Source of the DNA: Pseudomonadota bacterium
Lineage (GTDB): Bacteria > Desulfobacterota > Desulfobacteria > Desulfobacterales > Desulfobacteraceae
Length of the DNA: 64,000 bases
NCBI GenBank assembly: GCA_018821535.1
Contig: JAHJLV010000026.1
Coordinates: 124,001-188,000 of the forward strand
Direction: 5' to 3'
Position 1 is the stretch's first letter, and every line of letters begins with the position of its first letter. Positions 26,231 through 35,373 of the stretch are shown in pieces. The translations under genes were made by a program, and so were the position numbers. Under the pieces are notes generated by a model. The model was not told where the DNA came from and made no database searches. It saw nothing but the letters and a program-made list of their open reading frames with translations.

Positions 26231-28234
26231 CTATTCTCCGGAGCCTGCAGCCTGAATTTGTCCCCGCAGACTCTCTGCCTGGGCTGTAATCTCCTGAGAA
26301 GGCCTGGATTCCAATATCTCGCCGATATATTCTGCTGCAATCTTATATGATCCAAGTGCTGCATATGATCTGGCAAGATCAAACTTGACCTCAACAGCTG
26401 AAGGGTCAAGCATTAAAACCCTTTCATAGGCCATGATTGCGGCTTCATAATCCCCCATGCCATAGGCAGATTTTCCCAGAAGATAATTCGTGTTTCGATT
26501 CTGGGGATTTCTGACAAATGAATCGAAAAAAAACTGATAGGATTTCAAATATTGTTTTTTTTGGTCTTCTGATATGACCGGTGTAAGCGCTTGAGTCTTT
26601 GGAACCTTTTCCGATGTCTGGACAGTGATTATCTGTTTTTTTTCAGGCTGGGACATCTGGGCGGGTTCCGTGATAACTGGCTTGACCACAACAGGTTGTT
26701 TCTTCGTTGTCTGGAGCTGATCCCGCAACCCCTGCTCATGACCTTCAATAAACTGTGCAAGGGTTTTAAGATCATCCACCTCGATACGAGCTGGCAGCGG
26801 GTCCATCCCGGCTGTTTTATAAATATTTCCAATGGCACCCTGCAGTTCAGCGTACGCAAACCCCAGATTCATCCTGGCGGACAGAGCTGCGACCTGATTG
26901 CGGATCACCTCCTGTTCGCTTCCGGCCCTTGCCTGCTCTGCTGCCTGTGCATGCTGCAGTTTTTTGCGAAGAACATCATCCAGCTGAGTGGCTATCTCAA
27001 ATTCCTTCAGGGCAAGATAGTACCCCTGATGGGCCAGATGGATCTGGGTTAACACCATCATGGCAGTTGCCATATACAGCCTGTCAGAAAGCTCTTCCTG
27101 AATTTTAGCCGTTTTCAGGGCTTTTTGACCGGACAACAGACTGAACACATTCCAGGAAAGAGACACACCTGCCTGGAGCCAGCTGCTGTTGAACAAAAGA
27201 TCATTGCTGTCGTATTTTGCATCCAGATTGATTTCAAGACCGGGAAGCATCCCGAGCATTGCCTTTTTCACCTCTTTCGAGCTGATCCGCTTTTTATAGG
27301 ATTCAATCCGGATTTCAGGACGGTGGGCCAGGGCAAATTCCTCAAGCGCACTGATGGACAATATTGTCTCTGTCGGTTGCATTCCCTCATCTTCAAAATC
27401 AAGTTCAAAATACGCTCCAGGATCCATATTCATCAATGCCGCAAGCTCTGTCTTTGCCAGAGAAAGCTCTTTACGAATTATCCAGAGCTGTTTTACCGTT
27501 TCCAATAATTCCTGCTGGTAAGCCAGGATATTTATCGGATTCTGGGCACGATTTTTTTCCATTTCTCTGGATCGCTCCAGTGCCTTTTCAACGCTCTGCA
27601 GAAGTTTATCCATCTCCGGCAGCAATTTTTGTGCACGAACAGCCTTCCAATAGGCATGCCGGACATCCTGAAAAATATTCTGAATGGCTTTCCTTCGCCA
27701 CTCTTCGCTGATCAGGACCTCATCTGCCATTTGCTGGGCCCTTACATATCCCACCCCGAAATCAAGTATGTTCCAGACATGAATGATATCTGCTGTAAAT
27801 TGTTTTTTCTCCTGTGAGGTTGATACCTCCAGAGATTGCGCCCCTGTCAGAAGAGATTTGCTTGATGATCCACTCTCATTATTTCTCTGGGAATACTCCA
27901 TGGACGTAACGAGACGGGGCAGCATCTCATATCTGGCCTGATCAAGATTGCCTTGAGACAGTGCCTGCTCAATGCGTTTGACCTGATGATCGAGGTTGTA
28001 GGTGATGGCACGGGCCATGGCGTCATAGAGTGTTATTTTTTTTGAGGCTGGCTCCTGAAAAGAAAACAGAGTGTTCTTTTTTTCAAGAGCCTGTTCTTTT
28101 ATCTCCTGAGAGGTGAAGGGCACAGGTTCGATAGCACATCCTGAAAACACAAGCAAAAAGCAGCTTATCAAAGAACAAGCCCATGCTTTTCTTGTTTTTT
28201 CAGCTCTTTTCCATAATCCAGTGATTTTTTTCAT
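26231..28234 (-). CDS. TolC-family outer-membrane lipoprotein with C-terminal TPR
   Basis: The 667-residue protein has a lipobox (LLVFSGCA, Cys at about 32), then a TolC/outer-membrane-factor body (about 60-480) with two helical repeats. A Gln/Lys/Pro-rich linker (about 505-560) and TPR-like repeats (about 565-660: NTNYLLGKSAYGMGDYEAAIM, LDPSAVEVKFDLARSYAALG) follow. It should form the outer-membrane duct for the export cluster; TPRs on a TolC channel are unusual and may bind the cargo or wall. I chose the ATG at 28234 because it puts the lipoprotein signal at the N-terminus; the open frame extends 66 codons further without a credible start. Confidence 0.83.
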   Translation of the reverse strand: MKKITGLWKRAEKTRKAWACSLISCFLLVFSGCAIEPVPFTSQEIKEQALEKKNTLFSFQEPASKKITLYDAMARAITYNLDHQVKRIEQALSQGNLDQARYEMLPRLVTSMEYSQRNNESGSSSKSLLTGAQSLEVSTSQEKKQFTADIIHVWNILDFGVGYVRAQQMADEVLISEEWRRKAIQNIFQDVRHAYWKAVRAQKLLPEMDKLLQSVEKALERSREMEKNRAQNPINILAYQQELLETVKQLWIIRKELSLAKTELAALMNMDPGAYFELDFEDEGMQPTETILSISALEEFALAHRPEIRIESYKKRISSKEVKKAMLGMLPGLEINLDAKYDSNDLLFNSSWLQAGVSLSWNVFSLLSGQKALKTAKIQEELSDRLYMATAMMVLTQIHLAHQGYYLALKEFEIATQLDDVLRKKLQHAQAAEQARAGSEQEVIRNQVAALSARMNLGFAYAELQGAIGNIYKTAGMDPLPARIEVDDLKTLAQFIEGHEQGLRDQLQTTKKQPVVVKPVITEPAQMSQPEKKQIITVQTSEKVPKTQALTPVISEDQKKQYLKSYQFFFDSFVRNPQNRNTNYLLGKSAYGMGDYEAAIMAYERVLMLDPSAVEVKFDLARSYAALGSYKIAAEYIGEILESRPSQEITAQAESLRGQIQAAGSGE

Positions 28235-28544
28235 AGATTTCCGTAAATATTTCACTCCATTTTCTGTGCTCAATCTGACCATGTATATTGGAAAACAAGA
28301 ATAAAATAAATCATCGGCCTGGCAGCAAAAAAACTTTAAGATTGTAATCCCTTGCAGGCAGCTTAACCAAAAGAAGAAAGGATGATGTCCTTTATGTAAA
28401 AAGTATAAAAAAACCTTGCAAAAAAAATCCAAAGATATAAATAAATCAAGAACATCTTTTACAGGACAACATGACCCGGTACCCAGCCGATTTTAAAAAT
28501 ATTTCGCCGGGTTACCTGTATTTATAGAAAAAATCAAAGGGAAA
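28235..28544. other. Gene-free stretch between the divergent TolC-TPR and HDOD genes
   Basis: The 310 bases hold the promoters of both divergent transcripts. A minus-strand TTGGTT-N18-TACAAT (28341-28370) is listed separately. On the plus side ACCCGG (28474-28479) and CCGGGT (28507-28512) form a weak inverted repeat in the HDOD leader. The open frame of the TolC gene continues into this stretch but shows no coding character. Confidence 0.5.
28341..28370 (-). promoter_or_regulatory. Candidate promoter for the six-gene exoprotein cluster
   Basis: Reading the minus strand, TTGGTT and TACAAT are 18 bases apart, about 100 bases before the TolC-TPR start. The -10 matches five of six consensus positions, the -35 four. 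Confidence 0.33.
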
Positions 28545-29582
28545 ATGATGGGGAATAATATCGTTTCTGAAAAAACAATCGGGGACAGCATATCTTTAGA
28601 GATACTGATATCAAAAACCAGACTGCCTCCGCTGCCTGCCCATATCACAAAACTGATGGAAATGGCCCGCCAGCCAATGGACAATATCGAAATCGGCGAT
28701 TTTGCAAAACTTGTGGAAACAGACCCGGGACTTTTTGCCAGTGTGTTAAAACTTGCCAATTCTCCTTATTACGGAGGAGTGGACAAAATAATAACTTTGA
28801 GAACAGCAATTACCCGGATCGGTCTTTCGGAAACCATAAATTCTGTCTGCCTGTTTTGTTTAAAAAAAATACTGCCCCAATTGCCTTCCATAGATTTTTT
28901 TTCCGCAAAAGATTATTGGGCATATTCCTGGGCCTGCGCCGTTGCAAACAGACGGTTGGGACATCCAAACCTTGCACTTGGAATCAATGCAGGAGAGCTT
29001 TATCTGGCTGGACTCCTGCATGGTATGGGTAAACTTCTGCTGGCCATCCATTATCCTGATGAATTTTTAAAATGCCTGAAATTGACTCAAAAATTCAACC
29101 AGCCGTTATATAAAGCTGAACTGGAAATTCTGGGAACAACCGATGCATTTATTGCCTCAAAAATAATGGAGACCTGGAATCTTCCTGTCAATATCTGTGC
29201 CGGGGTAGCATTCTATCAAAGACCTGAATCAGCTCCCCGGGAATACAGAGTGATTGCAGGGTTGACCCAGATGGCCTACAGCATCGCTGCCCTGTCAGGG
29301 ATTGGAAGCAGCGGAGAAAATACACTGCCGGATCTTTGCTCATTATACATCTGCCAACAGCCGAATCTTTCCATTTCAAAAGAAACGGTTAGAGGAAAAT
29401 TGATAGAGGAAATACTGAATTCCCTTGCAGAGAAATCTGAAAGTGTAACCGGGGTACCCGCATCAAAATCCAATACTGTTCAAATATCCCGAAAACCACC
29501 CAATCATGGTTCGCCTGCGAAAAAGGTGTCTACTCAGGAATCAGGTGTGTTTGCCCGGATCATGTCATTTTTTGCACGATAA
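28545..29582 (+). CDS. HDOD-domain protein
   Basis: The 345-residue protein has an HDOD domain at about 20-225 (LPPLPAHITKLMEMARQP, DPGLFASVLKLANSPYYGG, LRTAITRIGL, GLLHGMGKLLLA). HDOD domains resemble HD phosphohydrolases but usually lack the metal site; they act as signalling scaffolds in c-di-GMP, chemotaxis or stress pathways. The C-terminal ~60 residues are low-complexity, Ser/Lys/Pro-rich, ending in a hydrophobic Phe/Arg motif. A second ATG follows the first directly; AAAGGG lies upstream. Its end is 15 bases from purN, which is convergent. No partner is obvious. Confidence 0.9.
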   Translation: MMGNNIVSEKTIGDSISLEILISKTRLPPLPAHITKLMEMARQPMDNIEIGDFAKLVETDPGLFASVLKLANSPYYGGVDKIITLRTAITRIGLSETINSVCLFCLKKILPQLPSIDFFSAKDYWAYSWACAVANRRLGHPNLALGINAGELYLAGLLHGMGKLLLAIHYPDEFLKCLKLTQKFNQPLYKAELEILGTTDAFIASKIMETWNLPVNICAGVAFYQRPESAPREYRVIAGLTQMAYSIAALSGIGSSGENTLPDLCSLYICQQPNLSISKETVRGKLIEEILNSLAEKSESVTGVPASKSNTVQISRKPPNHGSPAKKVSTQESGVFARIMSFFAR

Positions 29583-29597
29583 AGACCAAACCTGAAA

Positions 29598-30320
29598 TTA
29601 AAAAGACCGGGCAAACTTCTGAATACACTCAGGGTAAAGCTGCCACTCTTTTTCAAGACCTTTTTTCCTTACGTCCTCAAGTGTATCCGTGTCATTAATT
29701 TCAAAGGCTTTCTGACCGATGATCGGCCCTGTATCCTCTCCGTAATCCACATAATGAACCGTGCACCCGCCGATTTTACAGCCGTAGGCAAAAGTATCTC
29801 CATAACCGTCTGTTCCGGGAAAGGCCGGCAGAAGCGCCGGATGAATGTTCATGATCTTGTATTTTCCGGGAACAGTATTGATCCGGTCTATAAAATAAGG
29901 GGTCAGCACCCGCATGAAACCGGCCAGAACCAGAAGATCCATATCATAGGAACGGATATGATCCAGCAGTTTTTTTTCTGCAATGGCCCGGCTTTTTAAA
30001 AAAAAAGCAAGCTGATCCAAAGACGCGGTCTGGTCCATCAGCTTTTGTTTGGACAGCATTTCTTCCAGATTAAAATCTTCGGGCAGATCTGAATCGGCAA
30101 TTTCCTTTTTTTTGCATGATTGGATAATTTGAGAATAATCCACCACAAAGGTCTCAATATTTGCTTTCTGTGCCCGTTCAAGACCTTTGACTCCCGGTGT
30201 ATCTGAGCCAGTAAAAACAATCTGGGCATCAATCCTGTGGTCAAGACAGGCATCAATAATTGCCTGAAGATTGGTTCCTCCGCCGGATATCAATGTTCCG
30301 ACTTTAATTTTTGAGGCCAT
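29598..30320 (-). CDS. purN: Phosphoribosylglycinamide formyltransferase (PurN) with internal insertion
   Basis: The enzyme transfers a formyl group from 10-formyl-THF to GAR in purine synthesis. It has the substrate loop SGGGTNLQAIIDA (about 11-23), VLAGFMRVLTPYFI, the catalytic Asn-His in NIHPALLPAFPG and the catalytic Asp in GEDTGPIIGQ. At 240 residues it is longer than the usual 190-215; roughly 45 extra residues between about 60 and 110 (CKKKEIADSDLPEDFNLEEM and beyond) interrupt the region before VLAGFMR. All active-site residues are kept, so it should be functional. It follows a small Cys-rich gene after 84 bases. Confidence 0.93.
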   Translation of the reverse strand: MASKIKVGTLISGGGTNLQAIIDACLDHRIDAQIVFTGSDTPGVKGLERAQKANIETFVVDYSQIIQSCKKKEIADSDLPEDFNLEEMLSKQKLMDQTASLDQLAFFLKSRAIAEKKLLDHIRSYDMDLLVLAGFMRVLTPYFIDRINTVPGKYKIMNIHPALLPAFPGTDGYGDTFAYGCKIGGCTVHYVDYGEDTGPIIGQKAFEINDTDTLEDVRKKGLEKEWQLYPECIQKFARSF

Positions 30321-30404
30321 CTGGATTTTCTCCTTAAATCTTTGGGTGATATCTATTTAGTATGCTTCTGGTTTTGGGATGGTACCGGTTTTGATGGTAT
30401 CGGC

Positions 30405-30635
30405 CTATTGATTACCAAACCCGTTCTGGGCTCCACAGTCCGGGCATTCCCAGGTAATCCCGTTACAGGTCATCCCCCACTGGTTTTCATACATGCAGTC
30501 CTGGCATATGCTGAACCCGCATCGACAATTCCAGCAGAACATGAATGTCCCCCCACAGCAATGGCACTGCTTTGATTTTTTCCTTCGCCGCCTGTCTTTT
30601 CTTGTATCCACGCTTTCTTCGGCTTTCTCATCCAT
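30405..30635 (-). CDS. Small cysteine-rich putative zinc-binding protein
   Basis: A 76-residue protein with a basic N-terminal run (RKDRRRRKKSK) followed by nine cysteines in CxCC, CWNC, CxxC and CPDC spacings, suggesting two zinc sites. It could bind nucleic acid or protein; I do not recognise the family. I chose the ATG at 30635, preceded by AGAAGGA, since the longer frame would run into polA on the other strand. It is divergent from polA (87-base gap) and upstream of purN on the same strand. Confidence 0.6.
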   Translation of the reverse strand: MDEKAEESVDTRKDRRRRKKSKQCHCCGGTFMFCWNCRCGFSICQDCMYENQWGMTCNGITWECPDCGAQNGFGNQ

Positions 30636-30722
30636 TGTATAAATTCCTTCTACTTTACCTGAAAAGATAGTATATATGCCTTTAATTGAATAATATTTCA
30701 ATATTCTACACAAGGAAATATC

Positions 30723-33404
30723 ATGGCTGATCCTAAAAAAATATATCTTATTGACGGCAGCGCCTATCTGTATCGCGCCTTTCATGCCATCCGAAGCCTG
30801 GCCACATCAACAGGACACCCGACAAATGCAACCTTTGGTTTTGCCCGTATTCTTCTAAAACTTTTAAAGGATCACCATCCTGAATATGCTGTCATTTTCT
30901 TTGATGTTAAAGGCCCGACATTCCGGCATAAAATATATGATCAGTACAAGGCCAACCGACCACCCATGCCCGATGAACTTTCCATCCAGATTCCGGATAT
31001 CAAGCGGCTGATCAACGCATTTAATATCCCTATTGTTGAAAAAATCGGGTTTGAAGCAGATGATCTTGTGGGAACCTATTCAAAAATTGCTCAGGACAAG
31101 GGATTTGAAGTGGTCATGGTGACCGGTGACAAGGATTTCATTCAGCTTGTCACAGACCGGTGCATCCTGTGGGATCCCATGAAAGATACCATCACCGATG
31201 TCAAAAAAATCAGCGAAGACATGGATATTGAACCTGAACAGTTTATTCATGTCCTGGGCCTGGCCGGAGATGCATCAGACAATATTCCCGGTGTAAAAGG
31301 CATCGGGCCTAAAACCGCCATCAAGCTGATTGCCGAATTCGGTTCCATAGAAAATCTTTATGACAACCTGGATACACTTGAAAAAAAGAAAAAACTGTAT
31401 GACAGTCTGGTGGAATACAGAGATTCTGCTTTCTTAAGCCGGGATCTGGCCACAATTGACACAAAAGTCAAACTCAAAGAAGACATTGAAACCTTCCGGA
31501 TAAATGAAATTGACACCAAAAAAGCTTTTGACCTGTTCCGGGAATTTGAATTCAAAACCCTGGCAACGGAATTTGCCCGGAAAGCGGATAAGACTGAAAA
31601 ACTATACAAACTGGTCACAGAAATAAAAGAACTTGAAAAACTGGCCCATGTTCTGGAAAATAAAGGGCTTTTCGCCATTGATACGGAAACCACATCCAAA
31701 TATCCCACACAGGCGAGCCTGGTGGGAATTTCATTTTCCTATCAGGAGAACAGAGGGTTCTATATCCCGGTGGGGCACACCTTTCCCGATGACATAGAAC
31801 AGCCCTCAAAAGATGAGGTTTTAAGAATATTCAGACCTGTGCTTGAAAATCCGGACATCAAAAAAGTGGGCCAGAATATCAAATACGATTATATTGTCCT
31901 GGCAGGCTGCGGCATCCGCATGCAGGGCATTGCCTTCGATACCATGATTGCCTCCCACCTTCTCAATCCTGCTGTCCGCACCCACAGTCTGGACCGGATT
32001 GCCATGGATCTGTTCGGTTATAAAACCATCTCCTATGAAGAAATCACCGGAAAAGGCAAAACCCAGATCGGGTTTGAATCTGTTCCCATCAGCAAGGCCG
32101 TGGACTATGCTGCTGAAGATGCTGACCTAACCTATATGGCATATCTGGAACTGGAAAAGAAAATAAAAGACCAGGGCCTTGACACCTTGATGGATACCAT
32201 AGAAACCCCTTTGATTAAAGTTCTCGCAGATATGGAAATAGAAGGCATCAAGGTGGATAAGACTGTTTTAAAACAATTATCCGAAATGTTTCAAACTGAA
32301 CTGAACACACTGGAAAAACAAATTTATATTCTGGCAGGGGAAGAATTCAATATTAATTCATCCCAGCAGTTAGGTGTCATTCTCTTTGAAAAACTGAATC
32401 TGGATACGGTTAAAAAAACAAAAATGAAAACCGGATATTCAACAGATGTGGAAGTCTTGACAAAGCTTGCCCAGATCCATGAACTGCCGGAAAAACTGTT
32501 AAGATACCGCACCCTTGCCAAACTTAAATCCACCTACGTGGATGCTTTGGGCAAACTGGCGGACAAGCAGACAGACCGGATTCACACATCCTTTAACCAG
32601 ACCATCACTGTAACAGGACGCCTGAGCAGTTCCAACCCCAATTTGCAGAACATCCCCATCCGCAAACCCGAAGGCAAAAAAATCCGCGAAGCCTTTATTC
32701 CCAGAGAAGGGCACACACTGATCTCTGCGGATTATTCCCAGATTGAACTGCGGGTTCTGGCCCACTGCGCCAAAGATAAAATACTGATAGAAGCGTTTAA
32801 TAACGATGAGGACATCCATACCCGGACCGCCCTTGAAATTTTTCAGGTTCTGCCTGAATTTGTCACCGATGACCTGCGAAGCCAGGCCAAAGCCATTAAT
32901 TTTGGTATCGTTTACGGAATGAGCGGATTCCGGCTGGCCAATGATCTTTCCATCAGCAGAAAGATGGCAAATACCTATATTGAAAATTATTTCAAACGAT
33001 ATTCAGGTGTAAAGGAATTTATTGATGCCACCATTGAAAATACCCAAAGGACAGGAGAAGTCTCAACGATTTTCGGCAGAAAACGCAGGCTGGATGACAT
33101 CAATTCATCCAATATCAATATCCGTAATTTTGCCCAGAGAGCTGCTGTCAACACTCCCATACAGGGCAGCGCCGCTGATTTGATCAAACTTGCCATGATC
33201 CATATGTCACAGGCGTTGTCAAAAAATGGACTGAACAGTAAAATGCTGCTGTCCGTGCATGACGAAATTATTTTTGAATGCCCCCATGAAGAAAAAGACC
33301 CCCTGATCACCCTTGCAAAAAATATCATGGAAAATGTTTATCCTTTAAGCGTACCTTTAAAGGTCAATTTCGGATCAGGCGAAAACTGGGCCATGGCTCA
33401 TTAA
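30723..33404 (+). CDS. polA: DNA polymerase I
   Basis: The 893-residue protein has all three activities expected: an N-terminal 5'-3' exonuclease (1-~290; FFDVKGPTFRHKIYDQYKANRP, VTGDKDFIQLV, GVKGIGPKTA), a 3'-5' exonuclease (about 300-480) in which FAIDTETTS keeps the DxE metal motif, and the Klenow polymerase (about 490-893). The polymerase has motif A SADYSQIELRVLAH, motif B RSQAKAINFGIVYGMS and motif C LSVHDEIIFE. It is thus a proofreading Pol I. The start follows ACAAGGAAATATC. nadK follows after 44 bases and is probably co-transcribed. Confidence 0.97.
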   Translation: MADPKKIYLIDGSAYLYRAFHAIRSLATSTGHPTNATFGFARILLKLLKDHHPEYAVIFFDVKGPTFRHKIYDQYKANRPPMPDELSIQIPDIKRLINAFNIPIVEKIGFEADDLVGTYSKIAQDKGFEVVMVTGDKDFIQLVTDRCILWDPMKDTITDVKKISEDMDIEPEQFIHVLGLAGDASDNIPGVKGIGPKTAIKLIAEFGSIENLYDNLDTLEKKKKLYDSLVEYRDSAFLSRDLATIDTKVKLKEDIETFRINEIDTKKAFDLFREFEFKTLATEFARKADKTEKLYKLVTEIKELEKLAHVLENKGLFAIDTETTSKYPTQASLVGISFSYQENRGFYIPVGHTFPDDIEQPSKDEVLRIFRPVLENPDIKKVGQNIKYDYIVLAGCGIRMQGIAFDTMIASHLLNPAVRTHSLDRIAMDLFGYKTISYEEITGKGKTQIGFESVPISKAVDYAAEDADLTYMAYLELEKKIKDQGLDTLMDTIETPLIKVLADMEIEGIKVDKTVLKQLSEMFQTELNTLEKQIYILAGEEFNINSSQQLGVILFEKLNLDTVKKTKMKTGYSTDVEVLTKLAQIHELPEKLLRYRTLAKLKSTYVDALGKLADKQTDRIHTSFNQTITVTGRLSSSNPNLQNIPIRKPEGKKIREAFIPREGHTLISADYSQIELRVLAHCAKDKILIEAFNNDEDIHTRTALEIFQVLPEFVTDDLRSQAKAINFGIVYGMSGFRLANDLSISRKMANTYIENYFKRYSGVKEFIDATIENTQRTGEVSTIFGRKRRLDDINSSNINIRNFAQRAAVNTPIQGSAADLIKLAMIHMSQALSKNGLNSKMLLSVHDEIIFECPHEEKDPLITLAKNIMENVYPLSVPLKVNFGSGENWAMAH

Positions 33405-33448
33405 TTTTTTTAGCTTTTCAGAATAAAAATCAAGGCGGAAATTAGAAA

Positions 33449-34279
33449 ATGAATAAAAACCGGATAGGAATAGTCATCAAAAATGATGACAAAGCTCAGA
33501 AAAAAGCCCTTGAACTTGAAAAAAAACTGGGCAGCCAGTGCTGTGTGATTGATATCAGAAACGGAACATCAAAAGACATCCCTGATGATCTGTTGTGTAT
33601 AATAGTGCTTGGCGGGGATGGAACCTTTTTAAGCGCTGCCCGCTTTATCGGAAATAGAGATATTGCACTGATGGGAGTCAAATTCGGGGATGTGGGTTTT
33701 CTTGCAGAAACCATGGAAGATGACCTGAATGCAGCCCTTGATTCAGTAATCACCGGCAGATATCTTATCCGGGAACGAAGCCGTCTGAACATCAAGCTGA
33801 TCAGAAATAATTCCCGGATTGTGGATATCGATGTGCTCAACGATGCCGTCATCAATAAAAGCGCCCTGTCAAGGCTGGCCTCCTGTGCAGTTCATCTGGA
33901 TTCCACCTATCTGACCACCTACCGGGCGGACGGGTTGATTGTCGCAACCCCCACAGGGTCTACGGCTTACTCTCTTGCTGCAGGCGGCCCCGTGGTCCAT
34001 CCGGCAGTCCCCTCCATCATTCTAACCCCGATCTGTCCCTTTACCCTGACCAACCGCCCACTGATCATCCCGGATTCCACCAGAATAGAAATCCACCTTG
34101 AAGGCAGTCCTGAAGACATGATTCTGACTCTGGACGGACAGGAAGGATTCAAGATAGATTCCGGAGACAAAATTTTTGTGGAAAAAAGCAGGAACAACAT
34201 CAAAATGATTTCTTTTGAAGACCAGTCCTATTTCAAGGTATTAAAGACCCGTCTGAAATGGAGCGGTGGCAGGACATAG
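33449..34279 (+). CDS. nadK: NAD kinase
   Basis: The 276-residue protein phosphorylates NAD to NADP. The diacylglycerol-kinase-like motif GGDGTFLSAAR (about 52-62), the NE/D segment near NDAVINKSALSRL (about 131-143) and the glycine-rich GLIVATPTGSTAYSLAAGGPVV signature (about 165-186) are all present. It fits the family length and is transcribed with polA. Nine bases separate its end from the convergent TSUP transporter gene. Confidence 0.96.
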   Translation: MNKNRIGIVIKNDDKAQKKALELEKKLGSQCCVIDIRNGTSKDIPDDLLCIIVLGGDGTFLSAARFIGNRDIALMGVKFGDVGFLAETMEDDLNAALDSVITGRYLIRERSRLNIKLIRNNSRIVDIDVLNDAVINKSALSRLASCAVHLDSTYLTTYRADGLIVATPTGSTAYSLAAGGPVVHPAVPSIILTPICPFTLTNRPLIIPDSTRIEIHLEGSPEDMILTLDGQEGFKIDSGDKIFVEKSRNNIKMISFEDQSYFKVLKTRLKWSGGRT

Positions 34280-34288
34280 CCTGTCTGA

Positions 34289-35236
34289 TCAGATACCAAA
34301 GAAATTAAACAGATATTTTCCAGCTGTAAACAGGATAATAAAAGCAAGCATCCACTTGATCAGGTTTGCAGGAACATATTTTTGAACCCTTGCACCAAGA
34401 TAAATCCCAAGAAGTCCGCCTGTTCCAAAAAGAACTCCAAGAAGCCAGTCCGGGGCGATTGACATTTCAGGGTAAAGGGGTGCTATTGCAGAATAGAAAA
34501 TAACACCTGCAATTGAGGTGACAAACGTTCCCATGAGTGCGGCACCTGCAACAATATAAACAGGGAGGTGAAAAAAACTTATAAAAAAGGGTGCAATGAT
34601 GGAACCGCCCCCTATTCCATAGATTCCCCCAATAATTCCGACAATAAGGCTTAAGCCAAAAATTCCGGGAATTGATACATTAAATGTTTCTTCGTAGAAC
34701 CTGAAATTAAGATGCTTATAATTTATGCTTATAATTTCAACAGGTTTGAAATCTTTGTTTTTTTGCTTTTTAATTTCTCCTTTTTTCATCATTTCCTGAA
34801 AATGTTTTTCACTTTTGCTTGCCGCTGTTTTTTTGTTCTTTGACCTTACAAGATCTGAAATCATTTTTGCGGCAATATAAAAGAGAACAAGGCTTGCAAA
34901 AAATTTGAAATTTTTCGGGTCCGGAAGGAATAAGATCCTTGCCATGGCACCCATAAAAACACCGGGAAGTGTTCCGATGATAACAATTGCAGCAAGGGGC
35001 CACACAAGTCTTCCTTCTTTCCAGAATCTGTAAACGCCGCCCGGGATTGCAACAATATTGAAAACCTGATTTGTTGCACTGACAGACGGGTTTGTATATC
35101 CAAGAAATGACATTTGAAAAGGCAAAAGCAGGAATGCACCTGAAACCCCTCCCATGGAAGTGAAAAACGAAATTACAAATGCCACCAGAGGAGGAATCCA
35201 TATGGCGACCTCTATTCCGGCTGTTTGAAAAAACAT
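34289..35236 (-). CDS. TSUP (TauE/SafE) family anion transporter
   Basis: The 315-residue membrane protein has eight or nine hydrophobic segments. Two related blocks carry the family pattern: FFTSMGGVSGAFLLLPFQM near the N-terminus and GIIGGIYGIGGGSIIAPFFI in the second half, joined by a lysine-rich cytoplasmic loop (about 150-185). TSUP members move sulfite, sulfonates or related oxyanions. The gene is divergent from a TunR-type tungstate regulator, an arrangement described in sulfate reducers in which TunR represses a TSUP transporter thought to handle tungstate or molybdate. I chose the ATG at 35236 after AAGGGAGA; longer versions enter the operator region. Confidence 0.88.
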   Translation of the reverse strand: MFFQTAGIEVAIWIPPLVAFVISFFTSMGGVSGAFLLLPFQMSFLGYTNPSVSATNQVFNIVAIPGGVYRFWKEGRLVWPLAAIVIIGTLPGVFMGAMARILFLPDPKNFKFFASLVLFYIAAKMISDLVRSKNKKTAASKSEKHFQEMMKKGEIKKQKNKDFKPVEIISINYKHLNFRFYEETFNVSIPGIFGLSLIVGIIGGIYGIGGGSIIAPFFISFFHLPVYIVAGAALMGTFVTSIAGVIFYSAIAPLYPEMSIAPDWLLGVLFGTGGLLGIYLGARVQKYVPANLIKWMLAFIILFTAGKYLFNFFGI

Positions 35237-35260
35237 TTTGAGTTCTCCCTTATGCATTTT

Positions 35261-35292
35261 ATCATCACGAAAATAATTTTTATAGTGATAGT
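35261..35292. promoter_or_regulatory. Candidate TunR operator (imperfect palindrome)
   Basis: ATCAC (35264-35268) and GTGAT (35285-35289) are the cores of a 32-base imperfect inverted repeat centred near 35276. The size suits the published 30-base TunR motif and a Xer-like two-arm site. It lies just upstream of the TSUP gene and covers the -10 region expected from the TTGACA at 35305-35310 on the minus strand, as a repressor site would. Confidence 0.5.
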
Positions 35293-35304
35293 AATTGCTT
35301 TTTA

Positions 35305-35310
35305 TGTCAA
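35305..35310 (-). promoter_or_regulatory. -35 box (TTGACA) of the TSUP transporter promoter
   Basis: A perfect TTGACA on the minus strand, with several possible weak -10 hexamers 17-20 bases downstream inside the palindrome at 35261-35292. Confidence 0.42.
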
Positions 35311-35373
35311 GAAGATTTTGAATTTTTTGAATTTGGTGTATATGTTTTGAAACAATTTTAAAAAGGCAGGCGT

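Noticed and set aside
28474..28512. ACCCGG/CCGGGT inverted repeat as a riboswitch before the HDOD gene
   Set aside because: The arms are short with a 27-base loop and no known riboswitch core was recognised.
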